Assembly (NCBI GenBank): GCA_021464245.1
Contig: JADCRB010000062.1
Coordinates: forward strand, 144,616-208,615
DNA: 64,000 bases
Source: Carallia brachiata
Lineage: Eukaryota; Streptophyta; Magnoliopsida; Malpighiales; Rhizophoraceae
Direction of reading: 5' to 3'
Below the pieces are notes generated by a model. That model did no database searches. It saw only the letters and a program-made list of their open reading frames with translations, and had not been told where the DNA came from. This document shows positions 24,340-35,600 of this stretch, in pieces. Both the position numbers and the translations under genes were made by a program. The first letter of the stretch is position 1. Every line of letters begins with the position of its first letter.

Positions 24340-24682
24340 AGATGGCGGGACCTTGTGCTTTCTTATGCTAGGGGAAGACTTTTATGCTTCAATTCTTTAA
24401 GTGGCTAAAAGCCAATTTGTTTGAAGACTTGGCAAGTTCTCGGGGTGATAGATGGCTGAAAATCTTTGCCATTAGCTGTTGGTGTATATGGAGATAGAGG
24501 AATGATCAGGTTTTTGAGAGGACAAAATGAACCCACTACCCAAAATTTAGAATTATTTCATTGCTGGAGGAATATACTAAGCCTAAAGAGTTTGCAAGAG
24601 GTTGGAGTCAGGCCACTTAGTAGGGAGTTAATGGTGGGTTGGAAGCCCCCATACAGTGATTGGGTGAAGTTTAATTCGGATG
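24340..24682 (+). mobile_element. LINE RNase H region, left half, split by copia
   Basis: The plus frame has a tryptophan-rich linker and WKPPYSDWVKFNSD, the start of a LINE-type RNase H domain. The frame is cut at 24682 by the copia insertion and resumes at 31922 on the far side. Several stops and shifts show it is dead. Confidence 0.8.
24678..24682. repeat. Target-site duplication GGATG, left
   Basis: GGATG immediately precedes the 5' LTR and is repeated exactly at 31922-31926 after the 3' LTR. Five bases is the usual length for Ty1/copia insertions. Confidence 0.93.
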
Positions 24683-26140
24683 TGTTGGAAAATTCACACC
24701 TCATGCATACATTAGGAAAATGTTACTAAGTGTGAATTCATGTTTTGATGATGAGTGTTTTGATAATGAGCTATGAACCAATCTAACATAAGTACAAGTG
24801 AATTTCATTTGTATGTTCTTCAAGTATACAATTCAGGTTCAAGAAATTCAAAGAGGTATACATATGCCATCTTACACGTGCATTGAGGAGAAAGATCACA
24901 TTGACCCTTATTAAACTACTATCTTAGAAAGACAGCACAAGAGCAAATCTGTTAGGGCAGATTCCAGGTACCAAACTTACTCACTTGAGATATATTTTGA
25001 GCCTAATATATATATATATTTGCAGGACTATAAGTTTAGTTTCAAATGAGCTTAGTCGTGCAATTTTTGGAGTCCTAGAGAAAAACTTATGAATTTTATA
25101 CTAAGAGGGTACAAGCTGTCAGGAACCTTCAGTGCACATGGAGTGAATTGCAACGGCTGCCTAGAAGAGCACAAGATGAATTTGAAAGCGAAATTTTGTA
25201 TGTAGATTCTCTGTTCTGTCTATTGATCAATGCAAAAAGAATCAAATCAAAATTCACAGCCACTCGCAAGATATTACCGTTATACTAAAAGTGTGCAGAC
25301 TGTCTAACGAAACTTTAACGTCAGTATTCCAACATTTATTTGACTATGCTACACTCATTCATAAATAGTCACATTTTGTGGGTAGAGAGCTCTGACAGTC
25401 TACTAAACAGAAAAAAAGGAATCGTAATTTTTTAAGCTCTCTGTATTACATTATAGCCGTTCTACCAGAAGGTGTCAGACAAGAGAATCAATGCAAAGCT
25501 GTGAAGAGGAAAACAACAAAGTATGCATGTGCAACCCATGGCAACGGCTCTAACAAGTTGCTAACCTATCTTGCAGCTACTAAAACATCACTTGAAGATG
25601 TTTTACAGGAGAAGAAAGTCATATTCAAGTATTGTACAATCTCTCTCAAGGCAAAAAGCTTTCTTTACTCTAAGTGCTTTCATTGTAAAACTAGCATTCA
25701 AGCTAGTAAGTTTCATTTGTATTGTAATACATTGTGAGAATAGGTGAGAGCTCTCAAGTGGGACTTGTGAGGATCATCTTGTAAGGAGTTAGGGTTGAAC
25801 TCCAAGAAGGAAAACCTAAAAGAAAAGGGAAAGTGGTGTTGGCAAGTGGGACTTGTGCAACAAGCGTTTTGAAGGCGGACGCAAGGGTGTTTGCGGAGTC
25901 TTCTTGTAAACTGTACGGTGGTGATTGGTGCGCCCAAAGGCACCCCATAGTTGAACTCTCAAGAATCTCCAAGAGAGGGATTGTTGAGAAGACCAAGGAC
26001 GTAGCCATTTGGTGAACCTTGTAAAAATCGGTATTGTATTTCTTTCAATCTCTTGTCATTCATTTGCAGAAATTTTTATTTGAGGATTTCATTGTAAAGC
26101 CTATTCACCCCCCCTCTAGGCTTCACCCAAGGGACCAACA
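24683..26140 (+). repeat. 5' LTR of copia element
   Basis: 1,458 bp, beginning TGTTGGAAAATTCACACC and ending AAGGGACCAACA. It aligns along its whole length with 30458-31921. Confidence 0.95.
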
Positions 26141-26142
26141 TT

Positions 26143-26154
26143 TGGTATCAGAGC
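26143..26154 (+). other. Primer binding site for initiator methionine tRNA
   Basis: TGGTATCAGAGC stands two bases after the 5' LTR. It is complementary to the 3' end of plant initiator tRNA-Met, the standard primer of copia elements. Confidence 0.92.
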
Positions 26155-26195
26155 TTAACCTCACTTGTAAGGCTTAACATCCTTGAGGGATCCCC

Positions 26196-26882
26196 ATGGA
26201 ATCCTCATCCAATGAAAACAAGAGACCTTTCTTTGATGGTAGTGATTTTCAATACTATAAAGATCATATGGAAAGTTATCTTAAATTTAAGGGGATGAAA
26301 GTTTGGCAAAGTGTAGAAGAGGGACCATATGTGCCTAAGGAAGAAGTTGTTGATGATAAGGGAGTAAAACCTTGAGAGTAAAAACCAATAGAAAATGGGA
26401 TGAAGAGGACTATAAGAAAAAAAATAGATGAAAGAGCATATTATTATTTGAAAACGTCCATAGCTAGAAGTGAATATAACACCATCAAACATTGTAAAAA
26501 TGCTAAGGAAATTTGGAATACATTGTGTCTCTCAAATGAAGGGACATTAAAAGTTAGGAAAGTTAAACTTGGCATGCTTATGAAAGACTTTGAACTTTTC
26601 ACTATGAGACCAAATGAATCGGTTAAAAGTGTGTATGATAGACTCATGATTATTGCTAATGGACTAACCGATCTTGGCAAAGTGTTTGGAAAGGGTGAAC
26701 TTGTGCAGAAATTAATGAATTCGATGAATGAGGAATACGAAATGAAGATTAATGCCATTGAAGAAACTCACAACGTGGAGGAGCTAACCATGGAAGAGTT
26801 ACTTGGGTCCTTGATGACTCATGAGATCAAACTCAAAAGGAGAAGTGCATTACCACAAGTAGAACATCCTCAAAAAATGTAG
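26196..26882 (+). pseudogene. Copia gag with two in-frame stops
   Basis: From the ATG at 26196 the frame reads a copia-type gag polypeptide (UBN2 family): a FDGSDFQYYKDHM opening, then after the breaks a region with WNTLCLSNEG and MRPNESVKSVYDR. TGA at 26373-26375 and TAA at 26379-26381 interrupt the frame near residue 60, and it ends at the stop at 26880-26882. A further coiled-coil-like, acidic stretch follows in another frame (26888-27079). Near 27390-27435 a CFYCHKK motif looks like a retroviral-type zinc knuckle thrown out of frame. No functional particle protein can be made from this copy as read. Confidence 0.85.
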
Positions 26883-27601
26883 CACTCATGGCCCTAGATG
26901 ATGACGATGAAAGTGACAATGAGGTAATGGATCTTCCCTCTTATGAAGAACTTAGAGAAGCTTTTGATGAGTTATTGATCACATTTAAAAGGAAATGTAA
27001 ACAATATAAAGAGCAAAAGAAAGCATGTGAAAAACTTTTGTTAGAGAAAGATGAAATTATCTGGAAAATAGTCTTTTAAAAGAAGAACTTGAAAAGGCTA
27101 AATTAGATCATAAATCAACTTAGTGAGTTAAATTTTGTTAAACAAGAGCTTGCAATATCTAAAGAGGCCCTAACATCAAAGACAATTTACATCATGCTTT
27201 GGAAAAAGAAGTTGAGGACCTTAAAAAAAGAATTCAAATTTAGAAAAGTCTTTTCAAAATTCACATTAGGTAGCAATAAGTTAGATGAGATGTTATCTTT
27301 CAAAAGAAATTTTTTACAAATCCGGTTTGGGCTACCTCACTAAAAAAAAACTAATCCATAAAAGAAAAGAAAATGTTGTATCATGTTTTTATTGTCATAA
27401 AAAGGACACAAATTTCATGATTGTAGACTTAGAAGACCTAGTGATCCCAACAAGTATGTGTCATCTTCTAAAGTTTGGACAAAGCCTAATAAATTCAAAC
27501 AAGTATGGATGGTTAAAGATTCATGAAGAAGAATGATTGTTGTAACATTGAAGGACCCAAAAAGATATGGGTACCAAAATATTCTACATCTTATTTTGTA
27601 G

Positions 27602-28024
27602 GTGGAAAAGTGCTTGAAGGCAACATATTTTAAAGAAGATGTCATTTGGTACCTTGATAGTGGATGTGCAAGGCATATGACCGGAGAAGCATCATTTTTC
27701 TCCACACTAAAAAGCAAGGATGGAGGATGTGTCACGTTTGGAGACAATGGAAAAGGCAAAATCATTGGGGTTGGCACTATAGGTAACAATGTATCAAGTT
27801 TTATTGAGGATGTTGCTTTGGTAAGTGGTTTAAAGCACAACTTAATTAGCATTAGCCAATTGTGTGATAAAGGTTTTGAGGTATTATTCAAACCCATGAC
27901 TTGTGAAGTATATGATCCCCATACTAATGCATTGAGATTTGTAGGAAAAAGAAAAGGAAATGTGTATGTGCATGTTAAAACCCTAAGGTTTTATTTTTTG
28001 GTTTTGATGATTGCTAAACATTGA
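27602..28024 (+). pseudogene. Copia aspartic protease remnant
   Basis: The frame contains IWYLDSGCARHMTG, with the catalytic DSG, and continues with VGLKHNLISISQL-like residues (here LVSGLKHNLISISQLCDKGF) typical of copia protease and pre-integrase. Similarity stops near 27975, after YVHV. The remaining residues are read from unrelated LTR-like DNA. Integrase, which normally follows, is absent. Confidence 0.85.
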
Positions 28025-29226
28025 GAGTTACTAATATGTTAATTTAAGTGTGTAGTTAAATGATTTAATCAAATAAACATCAATTGAAACGGAAGCAATG
28101 CTAGCATAAGGCAACCATTGATAATAGGTCACATTCAGTGTAAGTATGGTGAACTTTAAAAGGCTCGTTTGCTCACATGTAGATGAACTAGATAATATGT
28201 TTATATACGGTTAGAAGGATAATTCTGTCTAGTTTCTGAATTTTCAAGAATCATCTCAATTGGATATTTTTGGAGGAAGTTATAGTCTATGAACTGAAAG
28301 GTGCTCAATCTGTCAAGGTAGACAGGATCAGTGCACTTTAAGAGATGATTGCGACCAAATGGGAAGGAACTAGCTGTTGAGTTTTATATTCGTACAAATA
28401 TAATTCTGTCTAGTTTCTAAATTGACCAGAATCACGCAAATTGGAGTTCTATAGAAGGCGATATTGCCAAAATACTAAAGGATGTACAGCCTGTCCCGTC
28501 CAGCAGGATCAGTCAACTTCCAGAAGGCACCACGGCTAGCTGGAGTGGAATCAGACCATGATCTAGACATGTATGAAAATCTCTATGAGTCTACTTTCAA
28601 ATGAAAGAAACGAGATATGATTTGGAGTTATACAGGTAGACTTATGATTGATTTTTTAAGAAGTGTCAGAGCTGTCCTATTGAGAAAGGAAACAAGCTTA
28701 AATTGAGTCTTGGTGATGCTGTCCAAAAGAGATCCGTTTGAACAAAATTGTGAGCTAAAAAAGAAGCTTTTCGAATCTCATAAAGCTACTGTTAGTACAA
28801 ATATGAAAGCTTGAAAATTCTAGCATGAGTATCATTCCATAATCATCTAAGCTTAATTTAGTAAGAGGTTTGCCAATGCTTTAGAATTAGTTGTGTGATG
28901 CATGTGCTTAGAATAAAATAGATACATATTTCATTTTCTAGATCAGGGCAAGAGCCCAAGATCGACATCTCACACACTTTCACAAGGTTTTACATTTTGC
29001 CCCACTTCTTTATCTCGGCAGTACAAACAGACTTGCCAAAATTGATAAGTACACACTTACAGAACAAATAACATCAACCACTTATTTATACACCAACCAT
29101 TACTCATGCATGTACTATGCACTACAAAACAAACCAACATCCCTACACATACATACATTCTAGTAAAGATTTGCATATTGGAATTCATATTCCAACGCCA
29201 GAAAACGTCTTCAGATCTTACCCCTT
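27980..29226. other. LTR-like filler between protease and captured gene
   Basis: The stretch has no coding sequence. ATTCTGTCTAGTTTCT occurs twice (near 28221 and 28401), heading two imperfect units of about 180 bp with phrases such as GTAGACAGGATCAGTGCAC that resemble the style of the LTRs. It may be a fragment of another copia LTR. From about 28880 to 29226 the minus strand reads like the 3' UTR of the homeobox gene. Confidence 0.45.
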
Positions 29227-29837
29227 TTAGTCCCTCCTGTAAGGTCCAAGGCGTAGTTTTAAATCCACAGGGTCCTCATCATTTGGCGGAATAGTAATGT
29301 TGACGCTACCGGGATTTCTTTGCTGATTGACATCGCCTGGATAAAGAGGAAAGAGAGTGAGTGTTTCCCTTCTTCCTCATGAGGAGGGTCGACTGAACTG
29401 CTGCTTACTGGAATGATGCTCCTTACTGGGTAAAAATACCTATGAGAGTTTGGTCTTTGACCCACATCAAAGATCTGAAATGGGAAGGAGAAAATCTCTG
29501 GTGGTAGGTGATGCTGGTTGGGATTTTCGTGAAAAATCATTCCAGTAACATTTGGCAAAATAGAGCCTGCACTGTTGAGATCTACAACAGGAGGCGCTAC
29601 GGCTCTTCTCAGATCGCGCCTTCGATTCTGCATCCATACTCTAATATGACTTGCCTGAACTGGACCATATTGTCTCAGCAGTGAGGCAAGCTGAGCAAGT
29701 TGTCGTGATGTGGGACAAGCTCCTTCAATGCGACAAAAAACATCTTCCAAGATCTGCAGTTGCTCTGGTTCTGGTCTCCATCTAGAATTGGAAGAGTCTC
29801 CAATCTCCAAGTTCTGATGGCTTAATGGTGGTCTCAT
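29227..29837 (-). pseudogene. Captured WUSCHEL-related homeobox (WOX) gene, one frame change
   Basis: WOX proteins are plant nuclear transcription factors controlling stem cells and organ initiation. On the minus strand the ATG at 29837 opens a 192-codon frame. Residues about 18-79 are a homeodomain: SRWRPEPEQLQILEDVF, then LRQYG, then helix 3 with RVWMQNRR. The usual WFQN has become WMQN. After a linker the WUS box TLTLFPLYPG is found in another frame (29335-29364), followed by DLKLRLG (29245-29265), an EAR-like motif, and TAA at 29227-29229. A single indel near 29365-29400 would explain the change. No intron interrupts the homeodomain. The gene lies antisense inside a copia element, so it is a captured copy; whether it is expressed is unknown. 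Confidence 0.88.
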
Positions 29838-30457
29838 CTTGTTGATCTGAAAGGTGAGTGAAAATTTTGAGATTCTGGAAACAACAAAGATGAAAGATGA
29901 AAGATGATTGATCCGGAAATTACGCCTGATTCTTTGGCGTAATAATTGGCCAACTGTCCTCCACTTTCACCTAACTGTCAGCTACTTCCGTCTGACCGTT
30001 CGCGACTTTTCTGACTGTGTGCCACATCTGCACCGTTTCTGATTGTATACCATGTTAGCTTCCACATAAGCAATTGACTGCTAAGATGGACTTCCACGTA
30101 AGCAATTTGACTGCGGTAATATTTTTGACCTACTCATGAACTATTATTAAAGGTAATGATCCACATTGGATTTTTGGTAACATAGTGACCTAATTTTGAA
30201 TAAAGACCTTTTGATAGATCATTTTTGTTATCTAAGAAGAAAATTGGGCATGTCACACCCCATGCATACATTAAGGGGGAGTCTTAATCTCTTAACCTAG
30301 TTAGCATTCATATTTTTTGTTTCAACCATTTTTATTGATGACAAAAAGGGGGAGAAAATTAAGAGAGAGCCATCAAGAAAGAGCATTTCTAGAGGAAACT
30401 TAGATTAAGGGGGAGCATCTATCTTAAAGGTTTTGTCATCATCAAAAAGGGGGAGAT
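29838..30457. other. Upstream region of captured WOX and 3' end of copia internal region
   Basis: Near the gene the minus strand reads a leader with ATCTTTCATC repeats and AACAAG before the ATG. A direct repeat CTTCCACRTAAGCAA(T)TTGACTG occurs at 30059-30080 and 30091-30113; its second unit holds an ACGTGG core when read on the minus strand. From about 30250 the sequence is retrotransposon 3' region with repeated GGGGGAG motifs. Confidence 0.5.
30444..30457 (+). other. Polypurine tract of copia element
   Basis: AAAAAGGGGGAGAT directly before the 3' LTR is the expected plus-strand primer site. Confidence 0.9.
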
Positions 30458-31921
30458 TGTTGGAAAATTCACACCCCATGCATACATTAGGAAAATGCTA
30501 CTAAGTGTGAATTTATGTTTTGATGATGAGTGTTTTGATAATGAGCTATGAACCAATCTAACATAAGTACAAGTGAATTTCATTTGTATGTTCTTCAAGT
30601 ATACAATTCAGGTTCAAGAAGTCCAAAGAGGTATACATATGCCATCTTACACGTGTATTGAGGAGAAATATCACATTGACCCTTATTAAGTTACTATCTT
30701 AGAAAGACAGCACAAGAGCAAATCTGTTAGGGCAGATTCCAGGTACCAAACTTACTCACTTGAGATATATTTTGAACCTAAAATATATATATTTTTGCAG
30801 GACTATAAGTCTAGTTTCAAATGAGCTTGGTCGTGCAATTTTTGGAGCCCTAGAGAAAAAATTATGAATTTTATACCAAGAAGGTACAAGCTGTCAAGAA
30901 CCTTCAGTGCACATGGAGTGAATTGCAACGGCTGCCTAGAAGAGCACACGACTAATTTGAAAGCAAAATTTTGTGTGTAGATTCTCGGTTCTGTCTATTG
31001 ATCAATGAAAAAATAATCACATCAAAATTCAAAGTCATCTGCAAGATATTACCGTTCTACTAAAAGTGTGCAGATTGTCTAACGGAACTTTAACGTCAGT
31101 ATTCCAATATTTACTTGACTATTCTATACTCATTCATAAATAGTCAAATTTTGTGCGTAGAGAGCTCTGACAGTCCACTAAACAGAAAAAAAGGAATCGT
31201 AATTTTTCAAGCTGTCTGTACCACGTTATAGCTGTTCTACCAGAAAGTGTCAGACAAGAAAATCAATGCAAAGCTGTGAAGAGGAAAACAACAAAGTATG
31301 CATGCGCAACCCATGACAACGGCTCTAACAAGTTTCTAACCTATCTTGCAGCTACTAAAACATCACTTGAAAATGTTTTACAGGGGAAGAAAGTCATATT
31401 CAAGTATTGTACAATCTCTCTCAAGGAAAAAATGCTTTCTTTACTCCAAGTGCTTTCATTGTAAAACTAGGATTCAAGCTAGTAAGTTTCATTTGTATTG
31501 TAATACATTGTGAGAATAGGTGAAAGCTCTCAAGTGGGACTTGTGAGGATCATCTTGTAAGGAGTTAGGATGGAACTCCAAGAAGGAAAACCTAAAAGAA
31601 AAGGGAAAGTGGTGTTGGCAAGTGGGACTTGTGCAACAAGTGTTTTGAAGGCGGACGCAAGGGTGTTTGCGGAGTTTTCTTGTAAACTGTACGGTGGTGA
31701 TTGGTGCGCCCAAAGGCACCCCATAGTTGAACTCTCAAGAATCTCCAAGAGAGGGATTGTTGAGAAGACCAATGACGTAGCCATTTAGTGAACATTGTAA
31801 AAATCGGTATTGTATTTCTTTCAATTCCTTATTTACATTCATTTGCAGAAATTTTTATTTGAGGATTTCATTGGTAAAGCCTATTCACCTCCCCCTCTAA
31901 GTTTCACCCAAGGGACCAACA
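30458..31921 (+). repeat. 3' LTR of copia element
   Basis: 1,464 bp from TGTTGGAAAATTCACACC to GGGACCAACA, matching the 5' LTR with scattered substitutions. GGATG follows it at 31922-31926. Confidence 0.95.
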
Positions 31922-32450
31922 GGATGGTGCATCTAAAGGCAACCCAGGGCTGGTGTGTGCCGTCGGGAAGGGGGTCATTAGAGATGGAGATGGTAGATGG
32001 GTGGTAAGCTTTGCTCAGAACATGGGTTTATGTGCCTCCCTTGCAGCTGAATTGTGGGGGGTTTAATCAGCGTTGGACTGCTTTAGAATTATGGCTTTCG
32101 GAAAATATGGGTGGAGTTGGACTCTAGAGTGGCATTGGAGTTTCTACAGAAAGGTCCCCCCACCCCCCAAACGCATCCACTAGCCAACCTAATTGGTGCT
32201 TGTCGTGAATTGGCATGCCATGAGTGGCATATTAAATTCTCTCATATTTATGGAAAAGGTAATTCGATCGTGGATTAGATGGCGAACTACGTATTCTCTC
32301 TTCCTAGGGACTTACACGTCTTCCACAATCTCCTTTCGGGATGACTTCCCGCTTACAACAAGACCCTATCGGAGTGTCCTACCCTGGATAATAAGTAGAT
32401 AGAGTTCACTTCAATCCATTAACTTAAACTTCCATGTTAAAAAAATAATA
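31922..32450 (+). mobile_element. LINE RNase H region, right half
   Basis: The frame cut at 24682 resumes with GASKGNPGL, then VIRDGDGRWVVSFAQNMG and AAELWGV followed by a stop, all typical of the LINE RNase H domain. Later pieces include HEWHIKFSHIYGKGN in shifted frames. An A-rich AATAATAAT tail at 32437-32464 probably marks the LINE 3' end. Confidence 0.82.
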
Positions 32451-32677
32451 ATAATAATAATAAAATAAACATGAAAAAAAAAAAACAGATCAAACAAAAG
32501 GGCAGAGTCACTTCCGGGCCAGGTCAAGTCACGCTCCTTCCACTGCCTTTTCCACTATGCGACGACGGGTGTTTCTGACTGGCCGGCCTCCCCAATTTTT
32601 CTGCCGAGCCGACAAGTTGCCGGCGCACGAAAAGCCGTCGTTCTTTTTTTCCAAAAAGAAAAAAGGAACCCGGGTAA

Positions 32678-35600
32678 ATGAAACACCGAAAATCGGCGGC
32701 GGCGGCTGTGCAACACAACCAGAAATCTCATTGCAAATGGAAGAGGAAAGTGTTGACGACATTGCTGTTGGGGTTTTGTTTCCGAAGTTTGGTCTTGATG
32801 ATGCAAGGCCAATACAACGGGATTCTCAAGCTCTGCTCTGAGTCTCCGCTCCTTCTCCCGCCGAAGATTGCGTTTTTGTTCATTGCTTGGAATCGGCTCG
32901 CTCTTGAAATGGTTTGGGATGCCTTCTTTAAGGCAAGTTACCAAAACACGTTCATTTGCTAGCTGAATTCTTATTGGCTGTCTTATCTGTATATTAGATT
33001 CCAAGTAACGAGATAATTACATTAATTGGGGGCAAAGAGTCTAAATTTTTAATATATGTTCACTGGAGGCCTGGGTTTCTGTTCAACAAGGCAACAACAA
33101 GATCTCAGTACTTTCTAAACAGACAAGTTAATGATAGTGTTCAGGTTTGTCATTGCTAAGTAATCAATCTCAACATTTTAACTTGAGTAAAATTATTTAA
33201 AAATGTTTTGTGGAAGCAAAATCCCTTCTTTTTATTACATTTCTTTTATTGACTCTATACGTTTCATTTTCTTATTGATTGTATATATTTCATTTTTTTA
33301 TTGACTGCATCTATTTCTTCTTCTATTGCTTTAGCTATGCAAATAAGTCAAGATGATAAATACTTGTAATTTGCAAAAATTTTGAATATGTAGCAGTTAG
33401 GAGCTGTGACTAATCCCTCGCGTCGAAAACTTGCAGAAGTATGTGTTTGTCGAAGTTGACAGAGTCATTTAGCTTTTTTGTAACGACTTGAAAACAAGAC
33501 ACCTATGGTTGCTTCAAAGCATCTAAGATAATTAAATACTATAACTCGTGTGATTTTTTTTTTTGTAAGTGTATGTGCATGTATTCATATATTCGCATGA
33601 ATTGTTATCAGATAATTTTACTTAAACAAAACACAAATTTGCACTCAGTTGATTTTATCGGCATAATAATTTTGGGTCTGGGGCTCTATTCCAGGTAGAT
33701 TGGGGAGAATCCAACATGATTCAGGCAGAGCGCATAGTACTTCGCCATGCCCTGGAGGATCCTTTAAACAAATGCTTTGTTCTTCTTTCAGACAGGTGAG
33801 AATTGATATCAATAATGGCTAGTTAATTTGTTTCTGCTTTTGCTTCCTATAAGTGGTTGAATTTGACTGTAATTGTCAATAAGTAGCTTCATTATATTTC
33901 TCACTTTAATCGCGTAAGTGGTGGTAGCTTGCCTTATGAAGTAAAGTGTACTTTTCTTTAAGTTTCGCTGCCCCAAACCTTAGAATATTTCAGTTACCTG
34001 AGTTTTTCTCAGCTGCATACCTCTTTACAACTTCGGCTACACATACTAGTACATCATGTCGATATCTACTAGTTTTGTAGACAGGTCAGTGAGTGGATCA
34101 TGCAATAATTTGATTTGTATTTAGATTAGCTGTCTCATGCTTCTACCCTGCAATTGATACTGCTGAGAATGTTTGTTTTTTAGAAGTTAATGAGAGTAAT
34201 TTGTATGCCTTTTGATTTAATGTTATCAATTTTACTACTCAGTGGAAAACCCAAAAGTGATGTATCATGCGAGCTTGTTGCAGATTGTGTTAATCCCTGT
34301 TTTCTGCTTCATCTTTTTGCAGCGGGTCATTCTGACCAGAAAGCTTGCGAATGTTGCTGTGAATGACACCACTGTCTTTCCTATGTTTCAGCAGCACAGC
34401 AAGGCAGCATAAATTTTATTATAGAGATTTATGAGTCCCTTATAATGCCACATTACTTGCTTATTGTAATTTGCAAATTAGTAAGCCAGTCAGTCTGTCT
34501 GTATTATCTTCGTTGTAAAATGTTTATATTTTCAGTTATACAAATTGGCTCAAACAGGGCTTCGAAAGACTGGATTTGAGATACGATATTGGATTTTTTT
34601 TTTTTTTCAGAAAGATCATTTCACACAGGAAAACATTATTCGTTGCCCCTGTAATAGAAGGAGCAAATAATCAAAAACAGTAAAGATTTCTTGTTTCTTG
34701 AAAAACTCGAGTTTTCTAATTTATGTTGTTAATGCATGCAAATGATTCAGAGGAGACCACTACCTAAATTTTGGCGGAACCACCCTTTTGTAAGCGTTTT
34801 TAAAAATGAATGCCGAAAATAAGCTATGAATGCATACATAAGCTTTCCGAGTATATTAGAATTATCTACAGGAGATGAGCGGTCTAATTTTGCCTTTTCT
34901 TATATTCTTGTCACTGCAGCCAGCTGATCTGTCCAGTGAGCAGTGCATACCTGATGAACATTATGTCCAGACATTACGTGCTGTAAGATGCACCATTTTC
35001 CTTCTCTGGACCCAAATGGCCTCAGACATGGGAGGAACTAGGCATGTCAATTGGGCCAGGCGGCCAGTGGGTTGGCCTGGCCCAACCTCGCGCGGCTTGT
35101 ATAGTATTAGGTTTAGGATAGGCACGACTAATGTTAGAGCTTGAACTTAACTTATGTTTTTAGACTCAGGGGTCATGGGTCCGAGCTTAGGTACTACCTG
35201 AGTACGAGTACGGCCCAAGTCCAGGCACAACTCAATATCAACTCATAAATGAACCCAGTACAAGTCCTTTTAAAAATAAATTTAAAATCAAAATAAAAAA
35301 TGTAGGCAACAAGCCTTGAACCACGATTTAAGAGAATAAAAGTATCAATTTCTTCCACCAAAGTAACTGTAATGGTTTATATATATATATATATATATAT
35401 TTTAAATTTTTTATTTAATAGAACAAAACATATCACTATTTCATAAGGTTATTTATTTATTTTTTTTTATAAATTATGAATTATGAAGTTAGAGACAATA
35501 TTTATATGATATATTTATTTAAATTTCAACAAAAAAATTATATGTGATATAATATTTTGTTTGTATTTTTTTGTTAAAATTTAATATTTCACTTTTGTAA

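Larger units (their letters stand above)
24683..31921 (+). mobile_element. Complete non-autonomous Ty1/copia element carrying antisense WOX gene
   Basis: The element is 7,239 bp and begins TGTTGG, ending CCAACA. It has LTRs at 24683-26140 and 30458-31921, a primer site, a polypurine tract and a perfect GGATG target duplication. The internal part holds broken gag and protease in sense. I see no integrase, reverse transcriptase or RNase H of its own. In their place lie about 0.9 kb of LTR-like DNA (27980-28900) and an antisense WUSCHEL-type homeobox gene (29227-29837). GGGGGAG motifs recur at about 30272, 30345, 30410 and 30449, as in the SIRE/Maximus lineage. The first 240 bp of the LTRs differ at nine positions, so the insertion is not recent. 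It lies inside a LINE fragment. Confidence 0.95.

Noticed and set aside
25713..26015. Frames in both strands repeated at 31489-31795
   Set aside because: They lie inside the two LTRs of the copia element and are repeated for that reason, not because they are genes.
26205..26758. Two minus-strand frames of about 100 codons
   Set aside because: They are antisense shadows of copia gag in AT-rich DNA.
27415..27897. Minus-strand frame of 160 codons
   Set aside because: It runs antisense to the copia protease remnant, which has clear family motifs in sense; no domain is seen in the antisense frame.
32524..33004. Minus-strand frames of up to 149 codons
   Set aside because: They overlap exon 1 of the GT14 pseudogene, whose plus frame matches the family; the minus frames match nothing known.
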